Of a stretch of DNA of 64,000 nt, positions 9,977-19,711 are shown piece after piece. Position 1 is the stretch's first letter, and each line of letters starts with the position of its first letter. Where the stretch lies: assembly GCF_965228935.1 (NCBI RefSeq), contig NZ_OZ245846.1, forward strand, positions 1,426,001-1,490,000, in the 5' to 3' direction. The notes beneath the pieces were generated by a model. That model did no database searches, was not told the origin of the DNA, and saw only the letters and a program-made list of their open reading frames with translations. Origin of the DNA: Ulvibacterium sp965228935 (GTDB taxonomy: Bacteria > Bacteroidota > Bacteroidia > Flavobacteriales > Flavobacteriaceae). The position numbers were made by a program, and so were the translations under genes.

Positions 9977-12352
9977 ATGCTAAAACACAACATCTTACTC
10001 TACCTAAGGAACATTAAAAAACACAAAGGCAGTTTCTTGATTAATCTGGTCGGATTATCCACCGGTCTGGCCTGTGCCTTTTTGGTATATCTATGGGTTT
10101 CCGATGAAATGGGGATGGACAAGTTCCATACAAATGAAGCCCGTTTGTTCCAAGTTTTGCGCAATGTTCCCGACGGACAAGGAGAAATTGCTACCCGTGA
10201 CACCAACTCAAGTCTTATGCTCACCGGGTTGCAAGAGGAATTCCCCGAGGTTGAAATGGCCACGGCCGTTTTTGAGATGGAAACCAAAGCCCTACTCGAA
10301 AGCGACGAAAAAAAACTCAGTGCCCTAGGGAATATGGTAAGCGCAGATTATTTCAAAATGTTCTCGTACCCCTTGATTTTGGGTAATAAGAACAATGTTT
10401 TAAAGGATGTTAACTCCATAGCAATTTCGTCTGCGCTGGCCACCAGCTTTTTTGGGAAAGATGCCAACCCTATAGGCCAGGCACTGACCGTTAAACATGG
10501 TGAGGAGGAAATTGAGGACGTTTTTACGGTTTCCGGGGTTTTTACAGTTCCTGCCAATTCTTCAAAGCAATTTGATTTTGTATTGCCCTATGCCAAGTTT
10601 TTGGAATTACGGAATCCAAAATACATCCATTGGGGGAGCAATAGCTCCAATATGTATGCACTACTGAAGACAGGGGTGAATATTGCCGATTTCAATGAAA
10701 AAATTGCGGGTTTTATAAAAACCAAGGATGAAAACAATAGGGCTTCCGTATTTCTTAGCCGCTATTCGGACAACTATTTAAAGGGGCATTTTGAAAACGG
10801 GAAACAAGCTGGGGGAAGAATCGGTTATATACTGTTGTTTTCACTTATTGCGCTTTTTGTATTGGTCATTGCCTGTATCAACTTTATGAATTTATCCACG
10901 GCAAGGGCATCCAGGCGATTAAAGGAAGTAGGCATCAAGAAGGCGGTTGGGGCCAGTAGAAAGTCATTGATCTTTCAATTTATGATAGAGTCCCTATTAC
11001 TTTCGTTTTTTTCCCTGATCTGCGCGGTGGTGCTGGTACTGAACCTACTCCCCTGGTTCAATGGGATTACGGACAAGGATCTCAGCTTCGTTTTGGAACC
11101 GCATATCCTTACGGGCGTTATCGGGATAACTTTGTTTACCGGATTGATTTCCGGAAGCTACCCCGCACTATATCTGTCCAAGTTTAATCCGGTGAAGGTA
11201 TTAAAGGGTAGGATGAACACCTCTTTTGGCGAACTCCTATTGCGTAAAGGCTTGGTCATCTTCCAATTTAGTATCTCCATTTTATTGATTGTGGCCGTTA
11301 GCATCATCTATAGGCAGCTCGATTTTATCCAATCCAAAAATTTGGGTTACGATAAGGACAATGTACTTGTTTTTGAGCGTCAGGACGGACTTTTGAATAA
11401 CATGGAAACCTTTCTTGAGGAAGCCAAGCAATTGCCAGGGGTGGTAAATGCCTCTTATATGCAAGGCAGTATGACCAGTTTTGACAATTCCTCTAGGGGA
11501 CATTCATGGCCCGGACAAACGGAGGAATCAAAAGGGCTCACATTTTGGCATTCCCATGTAGGGCCTAATTTTATTGAAACCATGGGTATTGAACTGAAGG
11601 AGGGAAGATCTTACGTCAATGAAAAGCCCGATAACGAATCGAAGATTATCCTTAATGAGACCGCGGTTAAATTAATGGGCCTGGAAGATCCCATAGGAAA
11701 GGTTATAGATATGCGTGGGCCCAACAGGGAAATCATTGGAGTAGTGAAAGATTTTAACATCCAATCGCTGTATGATGAAATAAAGCCCATGGCATTACTT
11801 TGCAGAACCGAATGGGTGAGCAACCTGGTCGTTAAAATAAAGGCGGGGGAAGAACAAATCGCCATTAATGGCCTAAGTAAGCTATTCACGGAATTTAGTC
11901 CAGGCCTGACCTTTGATTTTCGGTTTTTGGACAACCAATATCAGGCCCTGTATGTCTCGGAACAACGGGTGGCTACCTTATCGAAATACTTTGCCGGGTT
12001 GGCCATTCTCATCTCCTGCTTAGGGCTCTTTGGACTGGCGGCATTTACGGCCGAACGGCGACGGAAGGAAATCGGTATCCGGAAAGTATTGGGCCAAACC
12101 GCGACGCAGGTCATGGTAATGCTGTCCGGCGAATTTGCCAAACTTGTAATCATTGCAATTTTGATCGCTTTGCCCATAGCCTATTTATCGGCCGAAAATT
12201 GGCTGTCCGACTTTGCGTATCGTATTCCGCTACACGTATGGCATTTCCTGGGTGCAGGTGCCCTGGCCTTATTGGTAGCTATACTTACGGTCGGGAGCCA
12301 GGCCATAGGGGCGGCAAATCGAAATCCAGTGAACTCCCTGCGGGAGGAGTAA
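9977..12352 (+). CDS. FtsX/MacB-type ABC permease, array member 5
   Basis: This is a 791-residue member of the close paralog group, starting MLKHNILLYLRNIKKHKGSFLIN. The first FtsX module begins near residue 286 (RLKEVGIKKAVGASR) and the second has RKEIGIRKVLGQ near 696. It has the group signature KGHFENGKQAGGRIGYILLFS before TM2 and ends AANRNPVNSLREE. An open frame starting at 12199 overlaps the end of this gene, but that belongs to an unsupported long start of the next gene. A 16-bp perfect palindrome follows directly after the stop. Confidence 0.92.
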   Translation: MLKHNILLYLRNIKKHKGSFLINLVGLSTGLACAFLVYLWVSDEMGMDKFHTNEARLFQVLRNVPDGQGEIATRDTNSSLMLTGLQEEFPEVEMATAVFEMETKALLESDEKKLSALGNMVSADYFKMFSYPLILGNKNNVLKDVNSIAISSALATSFFGKDANPIGQALTVKHGEEEIEDVFTVSGVFTVPANSSKQFDFVLPYAKFLELRNPKYIHWGSNSSNMYALLKTGVNIADFNEKIAGFIKTKDENNRASVFLSRYSDNYLKGHFENGKQAGGRIGYILLFSLIALFVLVIACINFMNLSTARASRRLKEVGIKKAVGASRKSLIFQFMIESLLLSFFSLICAVVLVLNLLPWFNGITDKDLSFVLEPHILTGVIGITLFTGLISGSYPALYLSKFNPVKVLKGRMNTSFGELLLRKGLVIFQFSISILLIVAVSIIYRQLDFIQSKNLGYDKDNVLVFERQDGLLNNMETFLEEAKQLPGVVNASYMQGSMTSFDNSSRGHSWPGQTEESKGLTFWHSHVGPNFIETMGIELKEGRSYVNEKPDNESKIILNETAVKLMGLEDPIGKVIDMRGPNREIIGVVKDFNIQSLYDEIKPMALLCRTEWVSNLVVKIKAGEEQIAINGLSKLFTEFSPGLTFDFRFLDNQYQALYVSEQRVATLSKYFAGLAILISCLGLFGLAAFTAERRRKEIGIRKVLGQTATQVMVMLSGEFAKLVIIAILIALPIAYLSAENWLSDFAYRIPLHVWHFLGAGALALLVAILTVGSQAIGAANRNPVNSLREE

Positions 12353-12353
12353 C

Positions 12354-12369
12354 TCCGATAGCTATCGGA
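12354..12369. repeat. 16-bp palindrome TCCGATAGCTATCGGA
   Basis: This is a perfect 16-bp palindrome in the 41-base gap between two permease genes. Its 12-base core CGATAGCTATCG recurs at 52385-52396 in another intergenic gap. Short dispersed palindromes of this type are expected in flavobacterial genomes. It could be a restriction-avoidance, replication or REP-like element; no function is assigned. Confidence 0.55.
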
Positions 12370-12393
12370 ACATCAATCGAAAAACAAGAAATC

Positions 12394-14748
12394 ATGTTAA
12401 GACATCATCTAAAATTATTTTTTCGGAATATTAAAAAAAACAAGAGTACTTTTTCGATTAATATCATTGGGCTTTCTACGGGGTTGGCCTGCGTATTGTT
12501 GATCGCCCTTTGGGTCTTTGACGAACTGGGCGTGGACAAGTTCCACGCCAACGATGCCCGCTTGTACCAAGTGGTGGAAACCCCTCAAATCGATGGGCGT
12601 ACCCTACAGAACCCCAGTACGGCAGGTTTATTGGCAGAAACCCTGGCACAGGAATTCCCGGAAATCGAATACAGTACAGGAGTTCGGGAAACCGGGGAAA
12701 TGATGCTATTCCGTGAAAAAACCCATTTTAAGGCGCAGGGCTTGTTCGCTCATCCAGAGTTTTTCAACGTATTTTCCTTTCCCCTGCTTCACGGGAATAG
12801 CGCTACGATATTTGGGGATAAAAACACGATTGTGATATCCGAGGATTTGGCCAAACGGTTTTTTGGCCAAGCGGACAACGTAATCGGCGAAACATTGAAG
12901 CTGGGTGAAAACACACTGTTTACGGTTTCCGGGGTTTTGGAAAACATTCCCACCAATTCCTCGATTCAGTTCGATTTTGTGATACCCTTTGCGTTCTTTA
13001 AAGAAACTAGCAGTCCCAATGCCATGGATTGGAACTACAACTTAGTTCAGGTTTACCTAGTCCTGAAAAAAGGAATCGATATTACCGATTTCAATGCTAA
13101 AATCAAGAGTTTCATGGAAACTAGGACTGGTGATCCGGACAGGCCGTTGGCCACACGGTTGTTTTCCGATAATTATCTCTACGACAAATATCGAGATCGA
13201 GTGGAAAAGGCAGGGAGGATTGCCTATGTACGGCTTTTTTCATTGATATCATTTTTGATCCTGGTCATTGCCTGTATCAATTTCATGAACCTTTCCACGG
13301 CAAATGCCTCAAGGAGACTAAAGGAAATTGGTATCAAGAAGGCCATGGGATCCAAACGGAACGTCTTGGTGTCCCAATATCTGGTGGAATCCCTGTCTAT
13401 GACCTTTTTGTCCCTTTTAATCGCCCTCTTGATCGTTGCTTTGCTATTGCCCCAATTCAATGCCATTGCAGCCAAGCAGATAACGCTGGACTTCAAGGGA
13501 CACTATATCCTAGCCTTGGGAATCATTTTGATGATTACCGGTCTTTTGGCAGGTAGCTACCCTGCTTTTTACCTATCGGGATTGAATGCCATTACTACAT
13601 TAAAGGGAAAGCTCCATACTTCAAAGGGAGAGGTGTTTGCCCGTAGGGGCCTGGTCATTTTTCAATTTGTGCTTTCCACCATACTAATTGTTTCCGTATT
13701 GATCGTATACCGGCAGTTGGAATTCGCCCAAACCAAAAACCTGGGCTACGATAAGGACAATGTGGTGTATTTCGATATCGAAGGAAAGGCCAGACAAAAC
13801 CTGGATACCTTTTTAGCGGCCGTGGAGCAGTTAGAGGGCGTGGCATCGGCCAGTAGCATTTCCACCAATATCGTAGGAGGCAACAATACCACGACCCGAT
13901 TACAATGGCCCGGAAAAATGCCCGATGAAAAGGCGGTATTTCAGATACGCCCGGTAAACTATAATATGATAGAGACCTTTGATATCGATATCGTTCAAGG
14001 AAGATCCTTTTCCAAGGAATATGGGGCAGAGGAATCCAAGATTATCTTTAATCGAACGGCGGTCGATCTTATGGGTCTGGAGAATCCCATTGGCAAGCGG
14101 GTTTCCCTCGAGAACACCAATTTTGAGATTGTAGGGGTTACGGAGGATTTCCATTTCGCCTCGCTCCATGAGGAGATCAAACCCCTGTTTTTTGTTTTGC
14201 GACCCGAATGGACCCGTACGGTTATGGCCAAGATCAAAGGGGGCCAGGAAAAATTGGCGTTGGGCCAACTTCAGGATTTTTACGAACGATATAACCCTGG
14301 TTTGGAGTTCGACTATAAATTTCTGGATGAGACCTATGCCGCTCAATATGCCGCTGAACAGCGGGTCTCTATATTGGCCAAATATTTTGCAGGTCTCGCC
14401 ATATTGATTTCCTGTTTGGGCCTTTTTGGGCTGGCTACTTTTAATGCGGAAAGAAGGCGAAAGGAAATCAGTATCCGGAAGGTATTGGGGCAGAGTGCTA
14501 CACAGGTAACGCTTATGTTGTCCAGTGAATTTGCCAAGTTGGTCTTGATTGCGATGCTGATCGCATTGCCTATCGCCTATATTTTGGTCGGTAATTGGTT
14601 ATCGGGTTTTGCCTATCGTATTCCCTTGCACATTTGGTATTTCCTGACTGCCGGATCGGTAGCCTTGGGAGTAGCGATGTTGACCGTAGGAGGTCAGGCG
14701 ATTCGTGCTGCGAACCATAATCCTGTTGAGGGGTTGAGGGAGGAATAG
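12394..14748 (+). CDS. FtsX/MacB-type ABC permease, array member 6
   Basis: This 784-residue close paralog has its start placed at ATG 12394 (MLRHHLKLFFRNIKKNK), where the conserved N-terminus begins. A longer in-frame start at 12199 would overlap the upstream gene by 150 bases and adds 65 residues with no family similarity. The first FtsX module starts near residue 279 (RLKEIGIKKAMGSKR) and the second has RKEISIRKVLGQ near 689. It ends AANHNPVEGLREE. Its last 75 bases closely match those of the next gene, including the run GCGATGTTGACCGTAGGAGG. Confidence 0.92.
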   Translation: MLRHHLKLFFRNIKKNKSTFSINIIGLSTGLACVLLIALWVFDELGVDKFHANDARLYQVVETPQIDGRTLQNPSTAGLLAETLAQEFPEIEYSTGVRETGEMMLFREKTHFKAQGLFAHPEFFNVFSFPLLHGNSATIFGDKNTIVISEDLAKRFFGQADNVIGETLKLGENTLFTVSGVLENIPTNSSIQFDFVIPFAFFKETSSPNAMDWNYNLVQVYLVLKKGIDITDFNAKIKSFMETRTGDPDRPLATRLFSDNYLYDKYRDRVEKAGRIAYVRLFSLISFLILVIACINFMNLSTANASRRLKEIGIKKAMGSKRNVLVSQYLVESLSMTFLSLLIALLIVALLLPQFNAIAAKQITLDFKGHYILALGIILMITGLLAGSYPAFYLSGLNAITTLKGKLHTSKGEVFARRGLVIFQFVLSTILIVSVLIVYRQLEFAQTKNLGYDKDNVVYFDIEGKARQNLDTFLAAVEQLEGVASASSISTNIVGGNNTTTRLQWPGKMPDEKAVFQIRPVNYNMIETFDIDIVQGRSFSKEYGAEESKIIFNRTAVDLMGLENPIGKRVSLENTNFEIVGVTEDFHFASLHEEIKPLFFVLRPEWTRTVMAKIKGGQEKLALGQLQDFYERYNPGLEFDYKFLDETYAAQYAAEQRVSILAKYFAGLAILISCLGLFGLATFNAERRRKEISIRKVLGQSATQVTLMLSSEFAKLVLIAMLIALPIAYILVGNWLSGFAYRIPLHIWYFLTAGSVALGVAMLTVGGQAIRAANHNPVEGLREE

Positions 14749-14800
14749 ATGTTAATGAGAGAGTAATTATTGCGAGGATTTATTAAAGGGCTAAAGAGTC

Positions 14801-17209
14801 ATGTTAAAACAGAATATCTTCCTTTTTTTTAGGAATATCCAAAAGAACAAGAGCACCTTCATGATTAATATCATCGGACTTTCCACGGGATTGGCCTGTG
14901 TACTGCTGATTGGCTTATGGGTTTTTGATGAGCTCCGTGTGGATAAGTTCCATAAGAAAGATGCCCAACTGTACCAGGTCATGCAGAATTTCCAATTTGA
15001 TGGTGACATCGAGACAGAGTGCAGAACACCCGTTCCTTTGGGGGAAGCCCTATTGGAGGAAATGCCGGAGGTTGAACATGCAGTTGCCATTAACGATTTT
15101 TTTTCTTGGCGTAGCAGGGAAGGAATCCTTTCGAACGGGGACAATCATATAAAGGCTGTTGGGTGGCATTCGGCCCCCGATTTTTTTAACGTCTTTTCCC
15201 ATAAACTTCTCCAAGGGGATAAGGATCAGGTACTGGCCGGGAAGAACGGCATAGTCCTATCAGAAAGTTTGGCAAAGAGAATTTTCGGCACTTTAGACAA
15301 CATCGTCGGGAAAACCCTTGAGTGGAAACATCCCTCCTTTGAGGGCGCATATCAGGTCACCGGTGTTTTTGAGAATCTACCTGCCAACGCTACCGCCCAG
15401 TTCGATTTCTTGATCAGTATGGAAATCTTGTTGGAAAAAGATCGGTGGGCCAAAGGATGGGGCAGTAGCTATGCAGAGACTTTTTTGACCCTAAAAAAAG
15501 GGACAGACGTCGAACAGTTCAACAAGAAGATAGAAGGTTTCCTGAGTACCAAGGATAATTCGGACGACAACGCCACCCTGTTCGTTCAACAATACTCTAA
15601 AAAGTATCTTTACGGACAATATGAAAACGGTGCGCCGGTCGGGGGCAGAATAGCCTATGTGCGGTTGTTTTCAATTATTGCTCTGTTCATACTCTTAATT
15701 GCCTGTATTAATTTTATCAACTTATCCACTGCATTGGCGTCCCGTAAAATGAAGGAGATCGGGATAAAAAAGACCGTAGGGGCGAACAAGGGGACATTGA
15801 TAGTTCAGTTTTTGGGTGAATCCATGCTCATGGCGGTTCTGTCCTTAGTAGTCGCTATCCTTTTTGTAGTCCTGTTTCTTCCCCAATTCAATGAAATTGC
15901 AGGAAAACAACTTCATTTAAATATGGATCTTTACCAGGGATTGTTCATCGTCGGTATTGTATTGCTTACCGGACTTGTTTCGGGTATCTACCCCGCATTT
16001 TACCTTTCCGGATTCAAGACCGTAACAGTCTTGAAAGGGAAATTCAAAACCTCTTTGGAAGAGGTATGGGCGAGAAAAGGGCTGGTCATTTTTCAATTTG
16101 CCCTATCGATTATTTTTATTATTGGCCTATTGGTAATAGATGACCAGATTAAATACACCCAGACCAAGAATATGGGCTATGACCGTGACCATATTATTAG
16201 TTTCCAATGGAAGGGTGCGTTATACGATCAATGGAACGGGCTATTGGAAGGTAAATCCAATGAAAGATTCTATGCCTTTATGTCGGAGTTAAGGGAAGTA
16301 ACAGGAGTGGTACAGGCCACAAACATGACCGGGAACATCCTAAACGAGATTTATGGGCAAAGCGGTATTTCTTGGAGAGGAGAGGATTCGGATAGGGATT
16401 TCCTTTTTCAGTCGCCCGTGGTCGGCTACGACTTTATCGAGACCTTGGGCATCGCGTTAAAGGAGGGACGAACTTTTTCGGGGGATTACGGTGACGATTA
16501 CTCGAAGATTATATTGAACGAGGCCGCAGTAAAAAAAATGGGGCTGCAAGATCCCGTGGGCCAAACTATCGATATGAACGGTGGCAGTCAGATCATAGGG
16601 GTCGTCGGAGATTTTCATTATGGGTCACTTCATAATCAAGTGGAACCGCTCATATTCAGGTTGGATCCGCACGGAAGGAACATCATGGTCAAAATCAAGG
16701 CCGGAATGGAAAAGGCCACTCTGGAGCGTCTGGAAAAGTTCCATCAAGGTTTTCTGCCGGAATATCCCTTTGAATTTACCTTTATGGACGATGATTACCA
16801 GACCCTTTACGAATCCGAGAGCAGGGTCGCCGTCCTGTCCAAATACTTTGCGGGCCTGGCCATATTGATTTCCTGCCTGGGCCTCTTTGGGCTGGCCACC
16901 TTCAATGCCGAACGACGTAGAAAAGAAATTGGTATCCGAAAGGTATTGGGCCAAACGGCTGCACAAATAGCGGTTATGATGTCCGGCGAATTTGCCAAAT
17001 TGGTTTTGGTTTCTATAGTCATTGCCTTACCGATAGCTTATTTGTTGACCAGCAATTGGTTAACCGGGTTTGCCCATCATATACCCCTACATTTCTGGTA
17101 TTTTTTGGCCGCCGGGGGGGTAGTCTTGGGTATAGCGATGTTGACCGTAGGAGGTCAGTCGATTCGTGCCGCGAACTATAATCCTATTGAGGGGTTACGA
17201 GAGGAGTAA
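14801..17209 (+). CDS. FtsX/MacB-type ABC permease, array member 7
   Basis: This 802-residue close paralog starts MLKQNIFLFFRNIQKNK. Its first 110 bases differ at only about 12 positions from the start of the next gene (17261), while its last 75 bases match the previous gene, so it looks like a mosaic. The first FtsX module begins near residue 288 (KMKEIGIKKTVGANK) and the second has RKEIGIRKVLGQ near 707. The signature YGQYENG followed by GGRIAYVRLFS precedes TM2. It ends AANYNPIEGLREE. The substrate is unknown. Confidence 0.92.
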   Translation: MLKQNIFLFFRNIQKNKSTFMINIIGLSTGLACVLLIGLWVFDELRVDKFHKKDAQLYQVMQNFQFDGDIETECRTPVPLGEALLEEMPEVEHAVAINDFFSWRSREGILSNGDNHIKAVGWHSAPDFFNVFSHKLLQGDKDQVLAGKNGIVLSESLAKRIFGTLDNIVGKTLEWKHPSFEGAYQVTGVFENLPANATAQFDFLISMEILLEKDRWAKGWGSSYAETFLTLKKGTDVEQFNKKIEGFLSTKDNSDDNATLFVQQYSKKYLYGQYENGAPVGGRIAYVRLFSIIALFILLIACINFINLSTALASRKMKEIGIKKTVGANKGTLIVQFLGESMLMAVLSLVVAILFVVLFLPQFNEIAGKQLHLNMDLYQGLFIVGIVLLTGLVSGIYPAFYLSGFKTVTVLKGKFKTSLEEVWARKGLVIFQFALSIIFIIGLLVIDDQIKYTQTKNMGYDRDHIISFQWKGALYDQWNGLLEGKSNERFYAFMSELREVTGVVQATNMTGNILNEIYGQSGISWRGEDSDRDFLFQSPVVGYDFIETLGIALKEGRTFSGDYGDDYSKIILNEAAVKKMGLQDPVGQTIDMNGGSQIIGVVGDFHYGSLHNQVEPLIFRLDPHGRNIMVKIKAGMEKATLERLEKFHQGFLPEYPFEFTFMDDDYQTLYESESRVAVLSKYFAGLAILISCLGLFGLATFNAERRRKEIGIRKVLGQTAAQIAVMMSGEFAKLVLVSIVIALPIAYLLTSNWLTGFAHHIPLHFWYFLAAGGVVLGIAMLTVGGQSIRAANYNPIEGLREE

Positions 17210-17260
17210 ACCCCTGTAGAAGAGGAGTTATTGAAGGATTCATCAAAAAACAATACTGTC

Positions 17261-19612
17261 ATGTTAAAACAGAATATTTTACTCTTTTTTAGAAATATCC
17301 AAAAGAACAAGAGCACCTTCTTCATTAATATTATTGGGCTTTCCACAGGATTGGCCTGTGTGCTGTTGATCGCTCTCTGGGTGAGGGATGAATTGAATGT
17401 GGATAAATTTCACGAGAATCACCACCGTATCTACCAGGTTATTGAACATTTGGAATTTAGCGATGGCGTTCAAACCTTTGTCGAGACTTCGGGACCTATG
17501 GCCGAGCTTTTAACCGAGGAGATGCCGGAGGTAGAATATGCCACGGCAACCATTCAACCGGATTGGTTTGGGAAGCATGCACTCTCCGTAGGCGAAAAAA
17601 ACCTTAAGGCGGTAGGACAGCTGGTAGGCGAGGACTACTTTTCCATTTTTTCCTATGGGTGGCTACAAGGAGACAGGGCCCAGGCCATGTCCGATCCAAA
17701 TTCGATCGTACTTTCCAAAAAGCTGGCCATGAACCTGTTCAATACGACGGAAAATATCATCGGAAAGATGGTGGAATTTGAAAAGGACCGGCAATTTAGG
17801 GTATCGGGTATTTTTGAGGAAACACCTTCCAATTCCACCATACAGTTCGATTTTGCCTTGTCTTCCGAGGCCTCCAGGGAAGCTTCTCCATGGAATTCCT
17901 TACATACCTGGAACAGCAGTGGCCCCCAGGTGTATGTATTGGTCAAAGAGGGAGCCGATGTGGCGGCCCTTGATGCCAAAGTCCGCATGATTCGGAAAAA
18001 CAGGAACGAGAATACCATTAGAACCGCTACCCTAGTACCCTATTCGGAACACTATCTGCATGGAACCTACGAAAATGGAAAACAAGTCGGGGGAAGGATC
18101 GAGTATGTTCGGTTATTCTCTATCATTGCCTGTATCATCCTGATTATTGCCTGTATCAATTTTATGAACCTATCTACGGCAAGGGCATCCAAGCGGCTAA
18201 AGGAAATTGGCGTAAAAAAAGCGGTGGGCGCAAAACGGGACGCATTTGTTTCCCAGTTTTTGGGGGAATCCGTTTTAATGGCCTTTATGGCGTTGACTCT
18301 GGCCATACTATTGGTGGCTCTTTTCCTTCCCAGGTTTAATTTGATTATAGGAAAACAATTGACCCTTGATTTTGATTTCGGTTTTAGCTTGATAATAGTG
18401 GGGGTTACCGTTGTGGCCGGACTGTTGGCCGGAAGCTATCCGGCACTGTATCTTTCTGGATTTAAGGCTATTACGGTACTTAGGGGAAAGTTGAACCGTT
18501 CGCTGGGCGAGTTGTGGACCCGAAAAGGCCTAGTGGTCGTTCAGTTTGCCCTCTCCATCATATTGATCGTTTCCGTACTGGTCATCTACCAACAAATAGA
18601 ATTTACACAGAGCCGGAATTTGGGGTATGAACGAGACAATGTAGTGTATTTTAAGTTGGAAGGTAAGGTTAAAGATCAACTGCAAACCTTTATGTCCGAA
18701 GTCAAACAACTGCCCGGGGTAAAGAACGCCTCAGGAACTACCCATAGTATGATTGGGCATAACTGGTCCACAGGCCTGAATTGGGAAGGAAAGGATCCCA
18801 ATGACCAAATCTCGTTTCAAATCGTAGGCGTGGACTTTGATTTTATCGAGACCATGGGCATGAAAATGAAAACGGGCCGTGGTTTTAGTCGTGAATTTGG
18901 TGCGGATAGTACGGGAATCATATTTAATGAGACGGCCATTAAGGCCATTGGGTTTGAAGATCCCATTGGTAAGGCCATTGGGCCAAGAAGGATAATAGGT
19001 GTCATAGAGGATTTTCATTTTAAATCCTTGCACGATAAGGTGGAACCCTTGTTCCTGGTGATGATGCCGGATGTTGTAAACAAGGCCATGGTGCGTATAG
19101 AGGCCGGGCGGGAAAAGGAGGCGATAGCGGCGCTCCAGGATTTTTATGGAACGTTTAATCCCGGCTTTCCCTTTGAGTTCGAATTCTTGGATGACAACTA
19201 TAAGGCCCTTTATGAATCCGAACAACGCGTGGCCACGCTGTCCAAGTATTTTGCGGGGATGGCCATCTTAATTTCCTGTTTGGGACTGTTCGGGCTGGCC
19301 ATTTTTACCGCGGAGCGTCGGCGGAAGGAAATCAGTATCCGAAAGGTGTTGGGGCAAAGTGCAACCCAGGTTACGGTTATGCTGTCCAGCGAGTTTGCAA
19401 AGCTTGTTTTGGTTTCCATATTGGTTGCCCTGCCTTTGGCTTACCTATTGGTCAAAAATTGGTTATCCGGATTTGCCTATCGCATTCCCTTGGATATTTG
19501 GTACTTTCTGGCGGCCGGATTGGTGGCCTTGGGTATTGCAATGCTTACGGTAGGTAGCCAGGCCATTGGGGCGGCGAATAGAAATCCCGTAGAGGGGTTA
19601 CGGGAGGAATGA
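17261..19612 (+). CDS. FtsX/MacB-type ABC permease, array member 8
   Basis: This 783-residue close paralog starts at ATG 17261 (MLKQNILLFFRNIQKNK); an in-frame TTG at 17231 is less likely. The first FtsX module begins near residue 284 (RLKEIGVKKAVGAKR) and the second has RKEISIRKVLGQ near 688. It carries HGTYENG followed by GGRIEYVRLFS and ends AANRNPVEGLREE. The 99-base gap after it holds a strong nested inverted repeat (19623-19680) that could stop or process the transcript, so the array may be more than one transcription unit. Confidence 0.92.
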   Translation: MLKQNILLFFRNIQKNKSTFFINIIGLSTGLACVLLIALWVRDELNVDKFHENHHRIYQVIEHLEFSDGVQTFVETSGPMAELLTEEMPEVEYATATIQPDWFGKHALSVGEKNLKAVGQLVGEDYFSIFSYGWLQGDRAQAMSDPNSIVLSKKLAMNLFNTTENIIGKMVEFEKDRQFRVSGIFEETPSNSTIQFDFALSSEASREASPWNSLHTWNSSGPQVYVLVKEGADVAALDAKVRMIRKNRNENTIRTATLVPYSEHYLHGTYENGKQVGGRIEYVRLFSIIACIILIIACINFMNLSTARASKRLKEIGVKKAVGAKRDAFVSQFLGESVLMAFMALTLAILLVALFLPRFNLIIGKQLTLDFDFGFSLIIVGVTVVAGLLAGSYPALYLSGFKAITVLRGKLNRSLGELWTRKGLVVVQFALSIILIVSVLVIYQQIEFTQSRNLGYERDNVVYFKLEGKVKDQLQTFMSEVKQLPGVKNASGTTHSMIGHNWSTGLNWEGKDPNDQISFQIVGVDFDFIETMGMKMKTGRGFSREFGADSTGIIFNETAIKAIGFEDPIGKAIGPRRIIGVIEDFHFKSLHDKVEPLFLVMMPDVVNKAMVRIEAGREKEAIAALQDFYGTFNPGFPFEFEFLDDNYKALYESEQRVATLSKYFAGMAILISCLGLFGLAIFTAERRRKEISIRKVLGQSATQVTVMLSSEFAKLVLVSILVALPLAYLLVKNWLSGFAYRIPLDIWYFLAAGLVALGIAMLTVGSQAIGAANRNPVEGLREE

Positions 19613-19622
19613 CCTATTGTCT

Positions 19623-19680
19623 TAGACCTGTCAGGTTTTCCGCCAAAAAAGGGCGGACGAGTTTCAACCTGACAGGTCTA
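19623..19680. repeat. Nested inverted repeat (15-bp outer, 6-bp inner arms)
   Basis: The outer arms TAGACCTGTCAGGTT (19623-19637) and AACCTGACAGGTCTA (19666-19680) are perfect inverse complements. Between them, TCCGCC (19639-19644) and GGCGGA (19652-19657) form a second stem with an A-rich loop. The right arm recurs at 777-790, which points to a dispersed palindromic (REP-like) element. In RNA it would fold into a long hairpin between two permease genes and could stabilise or end the upstream mRNA. There is no U-tract after it, so a classical terminator is less likely. Confidence 0.65.
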
Positions 19681-19711
19681 ATGAATATCATAATGAAAAA
19701 AAATAAAAGCT

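Noticed and set aside
12199..12393. 65-residue N-terminal extension of the permease at 12394
   Set aside because: It overlaps the previous gene by about 150 bases and has no similarity to the paralogous N-termini, which all start at the equivalent of 12394.
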